Assembly (NCBI GenBank): GCA_963790715.1 | Contig: CAWBPN010000011.1 | Coordinates: 62,001-126,000, forward strand | Direction: 5' to 3' | Length of the DNA stretch: 64,000 nucleotides | DNA from: DCFW01 sp963790715 | GTDB lineage: Bacteria > Bacteroidota > Bacteroidia > Bacteroidales > Bacteroidaceae | Shown: positions 61,753 to 64,000 of the stretch, in pieces | How positions within the stretch are numbered: position 1 is the first letter of the stretch | Layout: the number at the start of each line of letters is the position of its first letter | Position numbers and translations under genes: made by a program | Notes under the pieces: model-generated | Databases searched by the model: none | The model's input: the letters and a program-made list of their open reading frames with translations, nothing else | What the model was told of the DNA's origin: nothing

Positions 61753-64000
61753 TTAAAGACAATTTGTCAATACACTTAATTTACCAATAAAATCTTTACT
61801 GTCAGACACAAAATTAATTTTTGTCATCTCTTTATTAATATTTGATTGAACATTAAACTTAAGTATAATATGATTCCATCCTTTATTTAATGGTAAGTCC
61901 TTAAACTCATTTGGGCTAATAGCTCTAATATATACCCCATTAACACATGCCATACAAGGTTGAGCTCCATCAACTTTCATATCAAGTTTTGGCATATTGG
62001 GTTCTCCTAACAAATCCAACAATGAACGTGGGCTGTTTACCCAAAAACTTAAATAAACATCCTTACTTTGTATAAGTTGCTCGTTTTGCTGAATTATCTG
62101 CTTTGAATTGAAGAAACCGGATTTATCAGCTTGAATAATCTCTGAACAATTGTTTAATTCATGCATTTTTGTAAACTCTTGATTTTTAGCAGTCATGATT
62201 TTCTCATTAAATACTTTTCCCCCAATAAGACATACCTGTTCAAGATTTCCAGAAGGAGATAATAGATGTATTTTATTATCAGATATACCATGTAATACGA
62301 CACCAAGGTTGCCCAATAACGTTTTTACAAGTTTTTCAGTTTCCGGTTTCAGTTTCACAAAATCAAGAGATGTAACATATATGCTTCCTGTACCTTTATC
62401 TTTTAACTTAACGATAGCCGCCCCATAAGCCTTCTTTTCACACTCACTTCTATAAACAGATGCCGTTTTCAGATACTCAGGCCTATTGTTCCATTTACTC
62501 CAATCCGTATTGCAAGCCGACAATAAAACTTTTCCATGATTAATAATACTACCACTTAGCCCATGTTGCATAACAGGTTGTTTCGTTACTTCCGTAAAAT
62601 AAAAATCTTTATTCCCTAAAGATGACAAAAACACATCCGATCGTTGAATAACAAAAGACGTAGCCTGCCTATCGGTTAAAGTTAAAGAGCAAGGTAGTAT
62701 AGTATTTAGTTGTTTCAGCGTATGCGTAGAAACACCACATATCAATATCATTCCTCCTGATTGTAAACAATTATGAATTGAAGAATTATTGCAATTATCT
62801 ATATTGACAGTCTCCCCGTCTACAATTAACATTTGCAGAGTATTTCCTTTCAAATTGACGAAAGGAACACCTATGCTATCCAGCCAATTTTTCAGTGGAC
62901 TGTTGGAACCACCTATGAATCCGACCTTCTCAATATGAGTCTTATCAGAATTAATAGAGTTCACAGAGCTTAAAGATTCTGCAATCTTAAACTTTTTAAT
63001 AGGATTTGCATTGGCAGCTTGTACTGCATAGAATAAAGCCCATGGCTTATATACTGGGAAGCGAGGATCATATCCGGGATTAATGCTGGTTGCGTATGCC
63101 CCTATTCGCTCCGGTTGAACACCGGGAAGACCTTCTTTATAAGGCATAAAAAATATACCATCGGTCGGACGCGGAGCTCGAGTCGTATCTTTTAATCCTA
63201 AAGCAATAGGTTTTAATCCATACCACACAATATTAAATATACTCGCATAAACGGCATGATATTCTCGTTCTTCCCGTATTAAATTATAAGCTTCTGTTGC
63301 TAATCCTTCCATCCTTCCTTTTTGAGATTCGTAAGCTCTATCTCTATTAATAGTGGCAACTTGACGGGGAGTACCGTAATATGCCATTCCAGCCTCTCCC
63401 ATTCCCCATGGCTTCCCTTCCGATGACCATTGTTCCATTGCGTGCTCATCACCATAATGTCCAATAACAATAGGAAGATTTGTAGGCAACATCGTATCTC
63501 CATCTCCGGATATCCAATTTCTACTTGGATCTAACTTACGAACAATTTTTATCCAACTATTTATTTCTTGAACATTCCGCTGAACAAGGCTGTCCGGAGC
63601 ATGAAAGACATACATATCTACAGGTAAATTTTCATTACATACACTCCATCCAAAGACTGATGGATGATTTCTATCACGTAAGACCAAATCCGTTACTTGT
63701 TTTTTACAACTTTCCCAGTATTCTTCGGAATCTATCTTAGGACCTCCATCACTTGCCCAGATACCAGTCTCATCCAACACACAGATTCCCATTTCATCTG
63801 CCACATCCAAATAGAAAGAAGGATATGGTTGAGCATGCAAACGAACAGCATTAGCATTGGCATCTTTTAGCATTTGAAACCACCCCCATGCATAACGTCG
63901 CGTCATTTGTGGAACTCCCATAAAATGCCAAGCATCTCCCTTTAAAACAATTGGAGTTCCATTTAATAGCAATTTATTACCTTCTATTGTAAATTGGCGC
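61753..64000 (-). CDS. GH2-family glycoside hydrolase with extra C-terminal domains (partial at right edge)
   Basis: The frame is open to the window edge, so the N-terminus lies outside; an apparent TTG at 63972 is not the start because the frame continues upstream. The visible part opens with the GH2 barrel: NKLLLNGTPIVLKGDAWH, NANAVRLHAQPYPSFYLDVADEMGI, acid/base Glu in VCNENLP, nucleophile Glu in WGMGEAGMAYY. After about residue 310 of the visible protein comes a second region resembling a glutamine-amidotransferase/ThuA-like fold (MLIVDGETV, GGMILICGVSTHTL, GKVLLSACNTDWS, GSIYVTSLDFVKL), then a beta-sandwich end (VYLSFWVNSPRSLLDLL..., KGWNHIILKFNV). It probably cleaves beta-linked galactose, glucuronate or mannose. 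First visible gene of a GH2-GH3-GH92 operon. Confidence 0.85.
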   Translation of the reverse strand, partial: RQFTIEGNKLLLNGTPIVLKGDAWHFMGVPQMTRRYAWGWFQMLKDANANAVRLHAQPYPSFYLDVADEMGICVLDETGIWASDGGPKIDSEEYWESCKKQVTDLVLRDRNHPSVFGWSVCNENLPVDMYVFHAPDSLVQRNVQEINSWIKIVRKLDPSRNWISGDGDTMLPTNLPIVIGHYGDEHAMEQWSSEGKPWGMGEAGMAYYGTPRQVATINRDRAYESQKGRMEGLATEAYNLIREEREYHAVYASIFNIVWYGLKPIALGLKDTTRAPRPTDGIFFMPYKEGLPGVQPERIGAYATSINPGYDPRFPVYKPWALFYAVQAANANPIKKFKIAESLSSVNSINSDKTHIEKVGFIGGSNSPLKNWLDSIGVPFVNLKGNTLQMLIVDGETVNIDNCNNSSIHNCLQSGGMILICGVSTHTLKQLNTILPCSLTLTDRQATSFVIQRSDVFLSSLGNKDFYFTEVTKQPVMQHGLSGSIINHGKVLLSACNTDWSKWNNRPEYLKTASVYRSECEKKAYGAAIVKLKDKGTGSIYVTSLDFVKLKPETEKLVKTLLGNLGVVLHGISDNKIHLLSPSGNLEQVCLIGGKVFNEKIMTAKNQEFTKMHELNNCSEIIQADKSGFFNSKQIIQQNEQLIQSKDVYLSFWVNSPRSLLDLLGEPNMPKLDMKVDGAQPCMACVNGVYIRAISPNEFKDLPLNKGWNHIILKFNVQSNINKEMTKINFVSDSKDFIGKLSVLTNCL

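Overview
The window comes from a Bacteroidota genome, most likely an anaerobic, host-associated Bacteroidales. It carries a SusC/SusD pair, RprX/RprY, DUF4290 and DUF4924 proteins, many Sus-type lipoproteins and glycoside hydrolases, and weak Shine-Dalgarno signals. Many genes are preceded by the Bacteroidetes -7 element TAnnTTTG, often with a TTG or TTTG about 19-21 bp upstream. The DNA is AT-rich. I see no tRNA, rRNA, CRISPR array, insertion sequence or prophage, and I cannot name the species.

Layout. (1) 1-3317, minus: an exopolysaccharide operon with a lone receiver protein, a polyprenyl-phosphate sugar transferase, a TolC-like outer-membrane protein and a Wzz/GumC-like protein cut by the window edge. 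(2) 3501-13193: mainly housekeeping genes: a TPM-domain protein, ribosomal protein S1, RNase Z, a very small T9SS-tail-like protein, a LysE-type exporter, a DUF4924 protein, release factor 3, a DUF1573 protein, an RRM RNA-binding protein and a cation-diffusion-facilitator pump. An 830-bp gene-free stretch lies inside. (3) 13226-22760, minus: a LytTR regulator and LytS-type kinase, then a zinc metalloprotease, SusC and SusD. (4) 22931-29311, minus: the operon leuA-leuC-leuD-citramalate-synthase-like-leuB. It is preceded by a promoter, a 26-codon Leu/Ile-rich leader peptide and a terminator that together form a readable transcription attenuator. (5) 29534-34187, plus: an EF-G paralogue with altered GTPase residues, then rprX-rprY. 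(6) 34317-44812, plus: a dense run of core genes (tsaB, DUF4290, murA, rimM, an ABC ATPase, dxr, rseP, hemW, a SNF2 helicase). (7) 44809-52286: a clostripain-like lipoprotein, topB, an MscS-like channel and a transglutaminase-like protein. (8) 52339-64000, minus: two carbohydrate-degradation operons (GH31-GH27 and GH2-GH3-GH92), separated by a 1-kb intergenic region rich in palindromes.

Main points. The clearest new finding is the leu attenuator: promoter, leader ORF with I-I-L-L control codons, competing hairpins and a terminator are all visible base by base. Its Ile and Leu codons fit an operon that also encodes a citramalate synthase-like enzyme (an isoleucine precursor route). Other points are a 9-bp direct repeat with 21-bp period in front of the metalloprotease-SusCD genes, a plausible LytTR operator; MurA with Asp at the fosfomycin-target Cys position; an EF-G2-like factor lacking the catalytic His; a 22-bp periodic CAGCTG inverted repeat; and a 90-bp element present in two intergenic regions 45 kb apart. 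All functional calls come from reading the sequence; no database search was run.
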